A stretch of DNA of 41,091 nucleotides from Verrucomicrobiia bacterium (GTDB taxonomy: Bacteria; Verrucomicrobiota; Verrucomicrobiia; Limisphaerales; JAJOIW01), in contig JAUIAG010000010.1 in NCBI GenBank assembly GCA_030425355.1, positions 1 through 41,091 of the forward strand, read 5' to 3'. Made by a program: the position numbers and the translations under genes. Under the pieces are notes generated by a model. That model was not told the origin of the DNA. It searched no databases and saw only the letters and a program-made list of their open reading frames with translations. Shown one piece after another: positions 32,815 through 41,091 of the stretch (position 1 is the stretch's first letter; each line of letters begins with the position of its first letter).

Positions 32815-34749
32815 ATGAACACGCGTGTCAAAATTCCAGCAGCCTGTATTCCGGTTTCCACAGTCCGTCGCCAGCTGCGTCTAATGACCGGCACACTTCT
32901 GGCGGCAATGGCTCTGGCAGGTGCCACGACCCATGCCGCTGATGACCCGGGCGGTGATTCCGGTGGGATCGACGCGGTCCTGGAGGAAAAATTTGACTGG
33001 GACAAGGCGCGGGAGCACTGGGCGTTCAGGCCGCCGACGTCATCGGTCCGGCCAGCGGTGAAAAACGGGAGCTGGCCCTCGACCCGCCTTGACTACTTCA
33101 CGCTTCACAAAATGGAGGAGAACGGGCTGGCACCGGCAGCGACGGCGCAGTTCACCCAACTGCTGCGACGGGTCACATTCGATCTGACCGGTCTGCCTCC
33201 GGATCCGGATGTGTTCAGGCAGATTCCGGAGGAACCCGGGCAGAGAGAGGAATTTTACCATCACTATGTATCAGGGCTGCTCAACTCGCATGCTTTTGGC
33301 GAACGGATGGCGAGTTTCTGGCTTAATCTCGCCCGCTACGCGGAGGATCAGGCACATCAGGTCGGCAACGACACAAAACATTTTTACCCCAACGCATGGC
33401 GGTACCGCTCTTGGGTCATTGAATCCTTCAACAGCGACCGGCCCTACAATGAGTTCATCAATCTGCAGCTGGCTGCGGATTTCACAGATCTGGAGGACGC
33501 CGGGGACATCAAGGCCCTCGGATTTCTTGGTCTGGGGCCGAAATACTACAACCGTGGCCGACTGGAAGTGCAGGCTGATGAATGGGAGGACCGGGTCGAT
33601 ACGGTCACCAGGACCTTCCTCGGCCTCACGGTGGCCTGCGCCCGCTGTCACGACCACAAATACGACCCGATAAGCATTGAGGACTATTACTCGCTGGCCG
33701 GTGTCTTTGCCTCCACCGACATGGTCAACCAGCAGTTTGATGAGCAGGGCCGGCCGGTCAGCGAGGAGGAGAAAAAAGCGAGAACCCACGAAATCCATGT
33801 TGTTCAGGACGGCAGGGTGCGAAACCTTCCGGTCTACCGAAGAGGCCAGACTTCCAGTCCGGGACCGGAAACACCCCGGCGTTTCCTGCGTGTCCTTCAT
33901 GAAGGTACGCCAAAGCCTTTTACCGAGGGAAGCGGCCGACTGGAGCTGGCGGAGGAAATTTCATCGTCTGACAACCCGCTGGCCGCAAGGGTCTACGTCA
34001 ACCGCATCTGGGCCCTGCTGTTCGGACGCGGTCTGGTGGACACCCCGAGCAACTTCGGGGAACTGGGCTCAAGGCCGACGCATCCCCGCCTTCTGGATGA
34101 CCTGGCGGTGAGATTCATGGAATCAGGATGGTCGACCAAATGGCTGATCCGCGAAATGGTATTTTCCTCCACCTACCGCCAGTCGGCCACAGCCACCGCC
34201 GAAGTGCTTCGATCGGATCCGGAAAACCGCCTGCTGAGCCGCATGAACAGAAAAAGGCTGCCTGTGGAAATGTGGCGGGATGCCGTCCTCAAGGTTTCGG
34301 GTCTGCTGGACCGCTCCGGAAAAAAGTCCTTTGTTCTTTCCGGACAGGAAGAGAAGCGCGCCTTCCGGCGGACAGTCTACAGCCGGATCAGCCGGCTCGA
34401 ACTGGATGCGTTCCTGATGCAGTTTGACTACCCCGATGCCAATGTCCACAGCGCCGATCGCGCCGAAACCATCACCCCCACTCAGAAGCTCTATGCGATG
34501 AACGACAATTTTTTCCTCGAATCGGCGGCATCCATGGCCCGGAAGCTTCTTGCGGAATACCCGTCCGGTGATCCGGAAAAACTGATTCAAAGCGCCTTTC
34601 TGGAGACCTGCTTCAGACTCCCGGAGGAGAGAGAAACCCGCCGGATTCTCAAATTCCTGGAGGAGGAGGAATCCATGCCCTTTGCCTCGCGTTTGGAACT
34701 GCTGGCCCACACCCTGCTGATCTCCAACGAGATGATATACCTCGACTGA
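32815..34749 (+). CDS. DUF1549/DUF1553 (PSCyt2-PSD1) protein
   Basis: Exported protein of a family abundant in planctomycetes and verrucomicrobia and tied to glycan degradation by context. N-terminal signal (MTGTLLAAMALAGATTHA) after a basic leader; DUF1549 from about residue 75 (LLRRVTFDLTGLPPDPDVF, ERMASFWLNLARYAEDQAHQ, VTRTFLGLTVACARCHDHKY). CARCH near residue 274 is a CxxCH heme c motif. DUF1553 follows (NPLAARVYVNRIWALLFGRG, WSTKWLIREMVFSSTYRQS, RLPVEMWRDAVLKVSG). At about 645 residues it is on the short side and lacks the N-terminal PSCyt1 cytochrome domain. Start among several ATGs is uncertain; 32815 precedes the signal. The DUF1501 gene follows after 19 bases. Confidence 0.9.
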   Translation: MNTRVKIPAACIPVSTVRRQLRLMTGTLLAAMALAGATTHAADDPGGDSGGIDAVLEEKFDWDKAREHWAFRPPTSSVRPAVKNGSWPSTRLDYFTLHKMEENGLAPAATAQFTQLLRRVTFDLTGLPPDPDVFRQIPEEPGQREEFYHHYVSGLLNSHAFGERMASFWLNLARYAEDQAHQVGNDTKHFYPNAWRYRSWVIESFNSDRPYNEFINLQLAADFTDLEDAGDIKALGFLGLGPKYYNRGRLEVQADEWEDRVDTVTRTFLGLTVACARCHDHKYDPISIEDYYSLAGVFASTDMVNQQFDEQGRPVSEEEKKARTHEIHVVQDGRVRNLPVYRRGQTSSPGPETPRRFLRVLHEGTPKPFTEGSGRLELAEEISSSDNPLAARVYVNRIWALLFGRGLVDTPSNFGELGSRPTHPRLLDDLAVRFMESGWSTKWLIREMVFSSTYRQSATATAEVLRSDPENRLLSRMNRKRLPVEMWRDAVLKVSGLLDRSGKKSFVLSGQEEKRAFRRTVYSRISRLELDAFLMQFDYPDANVHSADRAETITPTQKLYAMNDNFFLESAASMARKLLAEYPSGDPEKLIQSAFLETCFRLPEERETRRILKFLEEEESMPFASRLELLAHTLLISNEMIYLD

Positions 34750-34768
34750 ATAACGTGAACCGACAGCC

Positions 34769-36214
34769 ATGATAGACATTGAAACCGGATCCCGCGAAAA
34801 CCCCCTGAGTGGATCGGATAATTTTTCCCGCCGGAGGATGCTGCAGAGGACAGCTGCCGGTTTTGGAATGGCGGCTCTGGGCGGGCTTCTTGCCGGAGAA
34901 AAAGCCACGGCTGCCAATCCGGCGACAGCCGGACGGCCCAACATCGTCCCAAGGGCCAAAAGAGTCATCTTCCTCTTTCTCAATGGCGGGCCGTCCCACA
35001 TTGACACCTTCGACCCGAAACCGGCTCTGGCGCGTCTTGAAGGCACACAGCCTTCCGGCAGGCTCTACAAACCCAGCAAGGGCTCCGGCTTCTTCCCCTC
35101 GCCTTTCTCCTTTCGCCAGTGCGGCAGAAGCGGGCTTCCGGTCAGTGAAACTCTCCCGGGGCTCTCCAGAATAATTGATGATTGCTGCGTGATTCGGTCG
35201 ATGCACACCGACGTGCCCAATCACGAACCTGCATTGTTGCAGATGCACACCGGCAACATCCAGCCGGTCCGGCCCTCAATCGGATCATGGGCCCTTTACG
35301 GACTCGGGACGCTGAACAGGAATCTGCCGGGCTACGTCGTTCTGCGCCCGAGCCCCAACATCGTGGTTGGACCGGCGCTGTGGAGTTCCAGTTTCCTGCC
35401 CGCCCAGTTTCAGGCCACCAGCGTCATGACTGAAGATATGGAAGTGGAAAAGCTGATCGCCAATGTCCGGAACCCCCGCTACGGGCTCGGACAGCAGCGA
35501 TCCCAGCTCGATCTGCTCAGGGACCTCAACCGTTTTCATGCAGATTCCAGACCCGGAGAAAAGGACCTCGAAGCACAGATCCAGTCGATGGAAACCGCCT
35601 ACCGCATGCAGATTGAGGCCACCGATGCCTTCGATATTTCCGGCGAACCGGACTACCTGAAAGAATCATACGGTGACACGGCCTTTGCCCGCTCGTGTCT
35701 GCTTGCGCGCCGACTTGTCGAGCGGGGCGTCCGCTTTGTAACTGTCTATTATACCGGCAAAAGCAACCAGCCATGGGACACCCACAGCCATCACAACTCC
35801 CAGCACCCGAAACTGTGCGCCGATGCGGATAAGGCGGGAGCAGCCCTCATCGCCGATCTCAAATCGCGCGGGCTGCTCGAGGACACACTCGTTCTCTGGG
35901 GCGGTGAATTCGGACGCACCCCCTATGCCGAACAGGATCGCAATAGCAACAAGGACAAGACCGGCAGAGATCACCACCATACCGCTTTCTCCATGCTGCT
36001 GGCGGGCGGCGGAATCCGTGGCGGAACCTATTATGGAAAAACTGACGAGACCGGCATGGAGGTGAGTGAGAACCCGGTTCACGTCCACGATCTTCACGCG
36101 ACCATTCTGCATCTTCTGGGCATTGACCACGAAGAACTTACCTATCGTTACTCCGGGCGTGACTTCCGTCTCACTGACGTCCATGGAAATGTCGTGAATG
36201 ACATCATCGCCTGA
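34769..36214 (+). CDS. DUF1501 protein with twin-arginine signal
   Basis: Alkaline-phosphatase-superfamily-like protein regularly paired with DUF1549/DUF1553 proteins. SRRRMLQRTAAGFGMAALGG (about residues 20-40) is a twin-arginine export signal. KRVIFLFLNGGPSHIDTFDPKP, VIRSMHTDVPNHEP, YTGKSNQPWDTHSHHNSQHP, LWGGEFGRTPYAEQ, GRDHHHTAFSMLLAGGGI and HDLHATILHLLGIDHEELTY are the family signatures with likely metal ligands. The function is not established; co-export with its partner is inferred from the 19-base gap and conserved pairing. Confidence 0.93.
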   Translation: MIDIETGSRENPLSGSDNFSRRRMLQRTAAGFGMAALGGLLAGEKATAANPATAGRPNIVPRAKRVIFLFLNGGPSHIDTFDPKPALARLEGTQPSGRLYKPSKGSGFFPSPFSFRQCGRSGLPVSETLPGLSRIIDDCCVIRSMHTDVPNHEPALLQMHTGNIQPVRPSIGSWALYGLGTLNRNLPGYVVLRPSPNIVVGPALWSSSFLPAQFQATSVMTEDMEVEKLIANVRNPRYGLGQQRSQLDLLRDLNRFHADSRPGEKDLEAQIQSMETAYRMQIEATDAFDISGEPDYLKESYGDTAFARSCLLARRLVERGVRFVTVYYTGKSNQPWDTHSHHNSQHPKLCADADKAGAALIADLKSRGLLEDTLVLWGGEFGRTPYAEQDRNSNKDKTGRDHHHTAFSMLLAGGGIRGGTYYGKTDETGMEVSENPVHVHDLHATILHLLGIDHEELTYRYSGRDFRLTDVHGNVVNDIIA

Positions 36215-37569
36215 TAGATTATCCGGGCCCCGCACCCTGTGGCTGCCCGCAAATCATCCTGCACTGGCTGATAACCCGCACCCCCTGCTCATAAAGCTTA
36301 AACAGTATATTGCTTATATCACAACAGATTATACACAATACAGAATCTTCCAAATAAACTGACAGCATGGTCCGCTTGTTTGAATAGAAGTTAGAGAAGA
36401 GCGCAACAAACTGGCACCTGTACTGATTCGATTGGATCGAGGCATTCAATGGCACAGCCAGAGAGGTTCCGGATGTTATTCAGCAATATCAGATTACACC
36501 ATTTCCCGGAGCGGCACAGGGAATGAAGTGGCAGTGGTTTGATGTCGGGTGCCACGGCGCACAAAAGCCGGACGAACCAGCCCGAAGTCCCGGCAGTTTG
36601 CGGGCATTATTCCAGTTCCTTCAGTTTTTAACCGTGGCATTTCCTTTTCACAGGGCCGGGGTTTTGTGTGATGCTCTTTTCCGCAGAAGGCATCCCGTAT
36701 CAAGTTCGTCTTCTGTGCGACAAGGACTGGTCTTTGATAATCCGGATGAACTCCCGGATCGCCTGTCTGAAGCCTGCCGCCTGAACAAGTACGATTTGCT
36801 GATTCCCAGGGACAGCAGGACGGTCGTGAGTGCTGCGGCTATCACGGAATCTCCGCATTCGACTGGATGAAATCGGCCAATGGAGAATTCTAGATAATCG
36901 ATCCGCATTTTGTCTGATGCTCCACCCAGTGCTACACCTCTCTCATCGCCGATGTGGATTTCGGAATGGGCCTGTTTGAAATGCTTGCCGGCAATCCGGA
37001 AACCCAGAAGACCGGGACTCCTTGGGTGCATATCGTTCAGTTCCCGCAGGTCATGAAACTGCTGTTGGCCGGCCGCTTTCAGGAGATATCCAGACTCAAA
37101 GGACAGTCCGGTTTACAGACAGAGTTTCTGCTTTGGCCTCCGGGTCAAACGAAGCTTGGACTGCATCTGGCGATGGACTATGTGCGCGGTCTGAGCAGGG
37201 TGAAGCTGGGAGCCCTCAAACGGCGCCAGTTGAACAGGCCGGGGCGATCCTGAGCTTATCGCAGCTTTCTTCACCCGAATCACCTCAGGCCCTCTGCCAT
37301 CACCAAACCGCATGTAACAGTTGCAACCCTGTGAAACACTGGCAGGTTGGTAGTGAAAAGAAGAAAACCTCCCCGCCAGCACAGAGCGGAAATTCATCCT
37401 GCCCAATTGCCTTCATTTCATTGAGATGTCCCGAGGGCTAAACCTGACGGAGTTCATACATCCCCGGGTAGGTGACAGGATCCGCTCCGCAGACAGACAC
37501 ACCTCCTCGTGCTCCTGCGTCGTGCAATCGGGCCCCCCAACCCCCTATGGATCATCGATCCCGTCCAGT
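36215..37569. other. 1.35-kb region without an intact gene
   Basis: AT-rich from 36295 to 36360, then mixed composition. No complete reading frame with a recognisable domain is found on either strand. CTGGCACCTGT at 36411 is a partial match to the dispersed module. The centre contains what looks like a decayed gene (listed separately). The last 300 bases before the Dps-like gene hold nothing recognisable. Confidence 0.5.
36640..37253 (+). pseudogene. Possible decayed ATP-grasp gene
   Basis: One frame (to 36870) reads HRAGVLCDALFRRRHPVSSS, then GLVFDNPDELPDRLSEACRL and NKYDLLIPRDSRTVVSAA, which follows the N-terminal domain of carbamoyl-phosphate-synthase-type ATP-grasp proteins (xVxDNPxxxxxL...YDxLIPxxxxxVxxxA). 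A different frame from about 36905 reads TSLIADVDFGMGLFEMLAGN, resembling the C-terminal 'GVDFPxLLxxLAxG' part. The central ATP-binding domain is missing and stops lie between. The likeness is from memory. Confidence 0.3.
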
Positions 37570-38055
37570 ATGCTGACGCCGTTGACAAAACCAGACACCG
37601 GAAAAATCTGCGAGGAACTGAATCACCTGATGGCTTATCTCATCGACCTGTCGCTGATGCTCAGGTTGTGCCACTGGAATCTGCAGGGAGTAAACTTCAG
37701 CCCGGTCAGGATGCAGCTCAGTTCTGTGTCCCGTTCACTGGATGACGGGATCGGCATTGTATCGGAGCGGATCACCACACTTGGTGTCCCGGCCGAAGGC
37801 GACGCTGAAAAGGTGAAGTCAACCAGCAGACTTGAGAGGTTACCGGGAGGATTCCTGACTCCATCTGTCGCGGCGGATCTTATGAGTTCCCGAATCCTTG
37901 AAGTCACCCGGGTCCTCAGAGAGGCAAATGCCGTCATCCGGCCCATCGACAATGTCACCGGGACTATGCTGATCGGAATCACCGCCGGACTGGAGAGCCA
38001 CATGTGGCTCATCCAGTCAGAAGTTGCACCAGACGGCAATGATTCCACCCGTTAG
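37570..38055 (+). CDS. Dps/ferritin-like protein lacking most ferroxidase ligands
   Basis: A 161-residue four-helix-bundle protein. LCHWNLQGVNFSPVRMQLSS and SLDDGIGIVSERITTLGVPA align without a gap to the E. coli Dps helices around HWNMRGANFIAVH and LDTMAER. Of the ferroxidase residues, His51 and Glu82 are kept, while His63 is Arg, Asp67 is Ser and Asp78 is Gly. The C-terminal helix (LESHMWLIQSEVA) is normal. The ATG at 37570 is chosen because the 48 residues before it (from 37426) do not resemble coding sequence. Without ferroxidase activity it may bind DNA or form a shell; the function is open. Confidence 0.8.
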   Translation: MLTPLTKPDTGKICEELNHLMAYLIDLSLMLRLCHWNLQGVNFSPVRMQLSSVSRSLDDGIGIVSERITTLGVPAEGDAEKVKSTSRLERLPGGFLTPSVAADLMSSRILEVTRVLREANAVIRPIDNVTGTMLIGITAGLESHMWLIQSEVAPDGNDSTR

Positions 38056-38187
38056 TTCCGGCGATCAATCCCGGCCTGCGGGTGCCTGTCCGGTGGATAC
38101 ACTGACCACTCTCTCCGCATAAAGGCCGCATGCCCCGACCCGGCTGAGAACAAACCCTGAACAAACAGAAAAAAGGACTATTCATCC

Positions 38188-38565
38188 ATGAAAAAACTCT
38201 CATATTTCATTCGTTACACACTGGCCGCGATGTTGCTGATATTCGGGCTGAACAAATTCTTCCATTTCATGTCCTCTCCCAGCCTTTCTGATGAGGCGCA
38301 GGCGTACCTGCAGGCGATGGAAAGCACGGGAATTCTCTTTCCGCTGCTGGGCATTATTTACATTCTGACAGCTGTTGCATTGATAGTGGACCGTTATGCG
38401 GCCCTGATGCTGCTGATTCTCACACCGATCTCCATCAATATCCTCATATTCCATGGCAGCCTCGCGCTGGGTGGCATCGGCCCGGGGCTCATAGTCGCAA
38501 TTCTCAACGCACTGGCACTTTTTACATACCGCATGAAATACCGTGAAATTCTCAGTGAGGAGTGA
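38188..38565 (+). CDS. DoxX-like four-helix membrane protein
   Basis: A 125-residue protein with four hydrophobic segments: YFIRYTLAAMLLIFGLNKFF, FPLLGIIYILTAVALIVD, ALMLLILTPISINILIFHGS and GLIVAILNALALFTY. The arrangement with FGLNKFF in helix 1 matches the DoxX family. AAAGGA lies ten bases before the ATG. DoxX proteins are linked to redox and oxidative-stress functions in some bacteria; the exact role here is unknown. It begins a cluster with a glutamate-synthase-like flavoprotein and a second DoxX. Confidence 0.8.
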   Translation: MKKLSYFIRYTLAAMLLIFGLNKFFHFMSSPSLSDEAQAYLQAMESTGILFPLLGIIYILTAVALIVDRYAALMLLILTPISINILIFHGSLALGGIGPGLIVAILNALALFTYRMKYREILSEE

Positions 38566-38787
38566 AGGCCTTTCTCTCCCACCGGACAGGGAAACACAGA
38601 CTGGAGGCGGATGGAATTACAGGCTTCCAAAATCGTGGCCGGCAGTCTACAAATGAGGCCCGGTCTGAATGGAATGAATCGACCGGGAACAGACTCAAGC
38701 AAAACAGGATGCTGCTCAGCGGTTTGAAACTTATTGTCGATCCCGGCCACCGCGACAGGAGCAGCATCGAAATCCATCCACCAGATG

Positions 38788-40389
38788 CCCAAAGCACTTT
38801 CCGTTGATCTCCACGTTCTTTCACGGTTCTCCAACCTGGCATTGTATATCCTCCCGGCGGTCTTTTTTGCCGCCGGGTATTTCATTTCCTTTTACTTTCA
38901 TTTCCTGACGGTGGCTTTTCTCTTCCTGCTGATCGTCAACTTCACCTACACCAACATCCAGGGCGAACATACCATCCTGCGCAATTTCGGGCTGCTTGGG
39001 CAGATGCGGTATCTCATAGAAAGTGTCGGTCCGGAGTTCCGACAGTATCTTTTCATGAATGATCGTGAGGAGCGGCCATTCAACCGACTGGAGCGATCCG
39101 AAGTCTACCGCAAGGCCAAGAGCATGGAATCGGCTGTGTCATTCGGGACTTTGCTGGACTATGACGGCACCGAGATCAAACTGCGGCATTCGATGTTCCC
39201 AACTCGGGAAGCCGGCCGGAGGCCATTTCTGCTGGTTTTCGGGGAAGAGCGACAGGTCGGGAGGCCTTACGAGCTGAGAAACCCGTTTATGATCAGCGCC
39301 ATGAGTTATGGCGCCATAGGCAGCCATGCCATCAGAGCTCTGGCACGCGGAGCAGCGCGGGCGGGGATTCCCATGAACACCGGCGAAGGCGGATATCCCA
39401 AATACCATCTGATGGAGGATGCTGATCTGATATTCCAGATTGGCACGGCCAAATTCGGTGTAAGGGACAAATCCGGCAACCTCGATGCGGAAGCATTGAA
39501 GAGGATAGTCGCCGAGCCGCAGGTCCGCATGGTGGAGATAAAATTCTCGCAGGGAGCAAAACCGGGCAAGGGTGGTCTGTTGCCCAAGGAGAAGATCTCC
39601 AGTGAAATCGCTGAACTCAGAGGGATACCCGAGGGTCATGATGCCGTTTCGCCGCCGTATCATCAGGAGTGCGTTGACCTGATAAGCACGGTCGGCTTTA
39701 TCAGGACGATTCAGGAGACCGTCGATGTCCCTGTCGGAATAAAAACCTGTATAGGGTCCCTGCGGGACTTCAGGGATTTTGTCCGGGAAATGAAGAGACA
39801 GAATGTTTTTCCCGACTGGATTGCCGTTGATGGCGGCGAGGGCGGCACCGGTGCTGCCCCCGGCGCGTTCATTGACCACATCGGGATGCCCATATATCCC
39901 GCCCTGCATGGTGCTGTTCAGATACTGAAGCAGGAAGGGGTGAGGGCGCGAACCAAGGTGGTGGCGGCTGGCAAATTGATCAATGCCGGCCGTCAGGCCA
40001 TTGCGTTCGCCCTGGGGGCCGATGCAATCTACTCGGCCCGCGGGTTCATGTTCTCCATCGGCTGCATCCAGGCGCGGGAATGCGCCAACAACACCTGCCC
40101 GGCCGGAATAGCCACGCAGGATCCTCGACTCGAATCCGGGCTGGTCATTGAAGACAAGGCTCAGCGAACCTGTAATTATATCCGCAACACCATCCACGAC
40201 CTGCAGGAAATCACCATCGCCATGGGCAAATCCTCACCCTCCCAGCTGACAGTCGACGATCTCTACATCCCGTCAGGAAGTGATCTCTGGCAGATGGTCG
40301 GCGAGGAAACCGGTCTGCGTGACAGACTCGCCTTCTCCGACGCTGAGCAGCCTGCAGACAACGATTCCCACCCCAGCCATGAAAGTTAA
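38788..40389 (+). CDS. Membrane-anchored FMN-binding glutamate synthase family protein
   Basis: Two N-terminal hydrophobic helices (NLALYILPAVFFAAGYFISF and YFHFLTVAFLFLLIVNF) anchor a cytoplasmic domain like the synthase half of GltB. RNFGLLGQMRYLIESVGPEF, PFMISAMSYGAIGSHAIRAL, GEGGYPKYHL, RMVEIKFSQGAKPGKGG, AVDGGEGGTGAAPGAF (FMN phosphate site) and GCIQARECANNTCPAGIATQ with the cysteines of an Fe-S cluster are all present. The glutamine amidotransferase domain is missing, as in the stand-alone family, so it is not a complete glutamate synthase. Real reaction unknown. The ATG at 38788 fits the family; the following DoxX gene overlaps by 11 bases. Confidence 0.9.
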   Translation, partial: PKALSVDLHVLSRFSNLALYILPAVFFAAGYFISFYFHFLTVAFLFLLIVNFTYTNIQGEHTILRNFGLLGQMRYLIESVGPEFRQYLFMNDREERPFNRLERSEVYRKAKSMESAVSFGTLLDYDGTEIKLRHSMFPTREAGRRPFLLVFGEERQVGRPYELRNPFMISAMSYGAIGSHAIRALARGAARAGIPMNTGEGGYPKYHLMEDADLIFQIGTAKFGVRDKSGNLDAEALKRIVAEPQVRMVEIKFSQGAKPGKGGLLPKEKISSEIAELRGIPEGHDAVSPPYHQECVDLISTVGFIRTIQETVDVPVGIKTCIGSLRDFRDFVREMKRQNVFPDWIAVDGGEGGTGAAPGAFIDHIGMPIYPALHGAVQILKQEGVRARTKVVAAGKLINAGRQAIAFALGADAIYSARGFMFSIGCIQARECANNTCPAGIATQDPRLESGLVIEDKAQRTCNYIRNTIHDLQEITIAMGKSSPSQLTVDDLYIPSGSDLWQMVGEETGLRDRLAFSDAEQPADNDSHPSHES

Positions 40390-40792
40390 GGTCCTCATCT
40401 CCTGGATACTCCAGATTATTATCGCGGTGACACTTGGCGCAGCAGCGGCCGCCAAGATAACCGGCCACGAGGAAACTGTCGCCGTCTTCAAAACACTGGG
40501 AATGGAACCTGAAGGGCGGTACCTGATCGGAGGGCTCGAAGCGATGGCGGCGTTCCTTATTCTCGTTCCACAGAGTGTGGCATGGGGGGCACTTCTTGGA
40601 TGGGGCCTCATGACGGGTGCCCTGATCGCCCATCTGACGCGGCTCGGATTTGACTCAACGGAATCATCCATGGGACTCCTGGCGTTTTTGACATGGCTGT
40701 TCTGCAACGTCGTGCTCTACCTGCGCCGTGAAAGAATCGAGTTGATTGACTCGATGTTCGGAGGTGAGTCGGGCAAAGCGGATTCTCCCTGA
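40379..40792 (+). CDS. Second DoxX-like membrane protein
   Basis: A 137-residue protein with four hydrophobic helices: VLISWILQIIIAVTLGAAAA, YLIGGLEAMAAFLILVPQ, ALLGWGLMTGALIAHLTRLG and LLAFLTWLFCNVVLYLRR. AAAKITGHEETVAVFKTLGM is the DoxX-type helix 1 to 2 connection. The ATG at 40379 lies inside the end of the glutamate-synthase-like gene (11-base overlap), a sign of coupled translation. It differs clearly from the DoxX at 38188. Partner of the flavoprotein by context. Confidence 0.82.
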   Translation: MKVKVLISWILQIIIAVTLGAAAAAKITGHEETVAVFKTLGMEPEGRYLIGGLEAMAAFLILVPQSVAWGALLGWGLMTGALIAHLTRLGFDSTESSMGLLAFLTWLFCNVVLYLRRERIELIDSMFGGESGKADSP

Positions 40793-40969
40793 ATCCACCA
40801 CTGCCGGAAGGTTTTTCATCCCTGACACCCGCATGGGACTCACTTGCCTCTCCCCATTGTCAGTGAAACGATTATCGTGGGAGAAACCATGGCCGGTCAC
40901 ATTTGAAATACCCGGTGATGCAGCGACCGGTTATGACTCAGTCCGAGTCCGGAATTTTCAGGCAGACCC

Positions 40970-41091
40970 ATGACGAAGCAAAACAAACAGGAAATTGTGC
41001 AGGGACTGCTTCTGGATCTGGACGGAGTCTTTTATATCGGTGACAAACTCATCGATGGTGCCGTCGATGCGGTTCACATGCTCAGGCGCAG
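40970..41091 (+). CDS. HAD-superfamily phosphatase (HAD-IIA type), 5' part
   Basis: The 40 visible residues begin MTKQNKQEIVQGLLLDLDGV with the DLDG nucleophile motif of HAD phosphatases, followed by FYIGDKLIDGAVDAVHMLRR, the pattern of the HAD-IIA group (NagD, LHPP-like). The gene runs out of the window. The 177 bases before it hold no gene. The preceding DoxX gene is on the same strand. Confidence 0.75.
   Translation, partial: MTKQNKQEIVQGLLLDLDGVFYIGDKLIDGAVDAVHMLRR

Noticed and set aside
34123..35046. 307-codon open frame opposite the DUF1549/DUF1501 pair
   Set aside because: It spans the junction of two well-supported genes and has no recognisable domain.
39139..40197. 352-codon open frame opposite the glutamate-synthase-like gene
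   Set aside because: Shadow of a strongly conserved gene caused by GC-rich codon positions.

Overview
The window looks like a chromosomal segment of a GC-rich member of the Verrucomicrobiota (PVC group), probably marine or aquatic. The pointers are PEP-CTERM secreted proteins ending in an arginine cluster, a formylglycine-type sulfatase, a sialate O-acetylesterase, a DUF1549/DUF1553 plus DUF1501 pair, futalosine-pathway MqnD, prepilin-like proteins with Ala before the FTLLE motif, and a DUF6600 protein. The assignment rests on gene content only; there is no rRNA, tRNA, CRISPR array or complete transposon.

Layout. 1-8.7 kb: a partial gene, a sulfatase, a GNAT acetyltransferase, a ROK kinase, a divergent ClpX-like unfoldase, an Nramp-like transporter and a PEP-CTERM protein with a clear terminator. 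8.7-19.8 kb: bioF-bioA and a small membrane protein, an O-antigen-ligase-like protein on the other strand, mqnD with a terminator, an aldo/keto reductase that has lost its Fe-S cysteines, a DUF6600 protein and a secreted lectin-like protein. 19.9-22.7 kb (minus): infC with no possible AUG start, an orphan RelE-like toxin and two secreted proteins behind a promoter carrying a palindrome. 22.8-27.5 kb (minus): a type II secretion block gspF-H-I-J-K. 27.6-29.9 kb (minus): larE, a metallo-beta-lactamase-like protein and an SDR. 30-36.2 kb: SAM hydroxide adenosyltransferase, sialate O-acetylesterase and the DUF1549/DUF1501 pair. 36.2-37.6 kb: no intact gene, but what looks like a decayed ATP-grasp gene. 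37.6-41 kb: a Dps-like protein, DoxX, a membrane-anchored FMN glutamate-synthase-like protein, a second DoxX and the start of a HAD phosphatase.

How it fits together. The sulfatase, esterase, DUF1549/DUF1501 proteins, secretion genes and PEP-CTERM proteins fit a lifestyle of degrading sulfated or acetylated polysaccharides at the cell surface. bioF/bioA and mqnD are housekeeping cofactor genes. The last cluster may be a membrane redox unit.

The least ordinary signals are: a dispersed module (CCAGGAAAAA, a short variable stretch, then CCTGGCACC) found at several sites; a copy pair of about 120 bp in direct orientation that brackets the esterase gene and supplies the C-terminus of the SAM enzyme; a ClpX-like protein with an apparent second AAA+ lid domain; and three proteins (Dps-like, Nramp-like, aldo/keto reductase) with key metal-ligand positions replaced.
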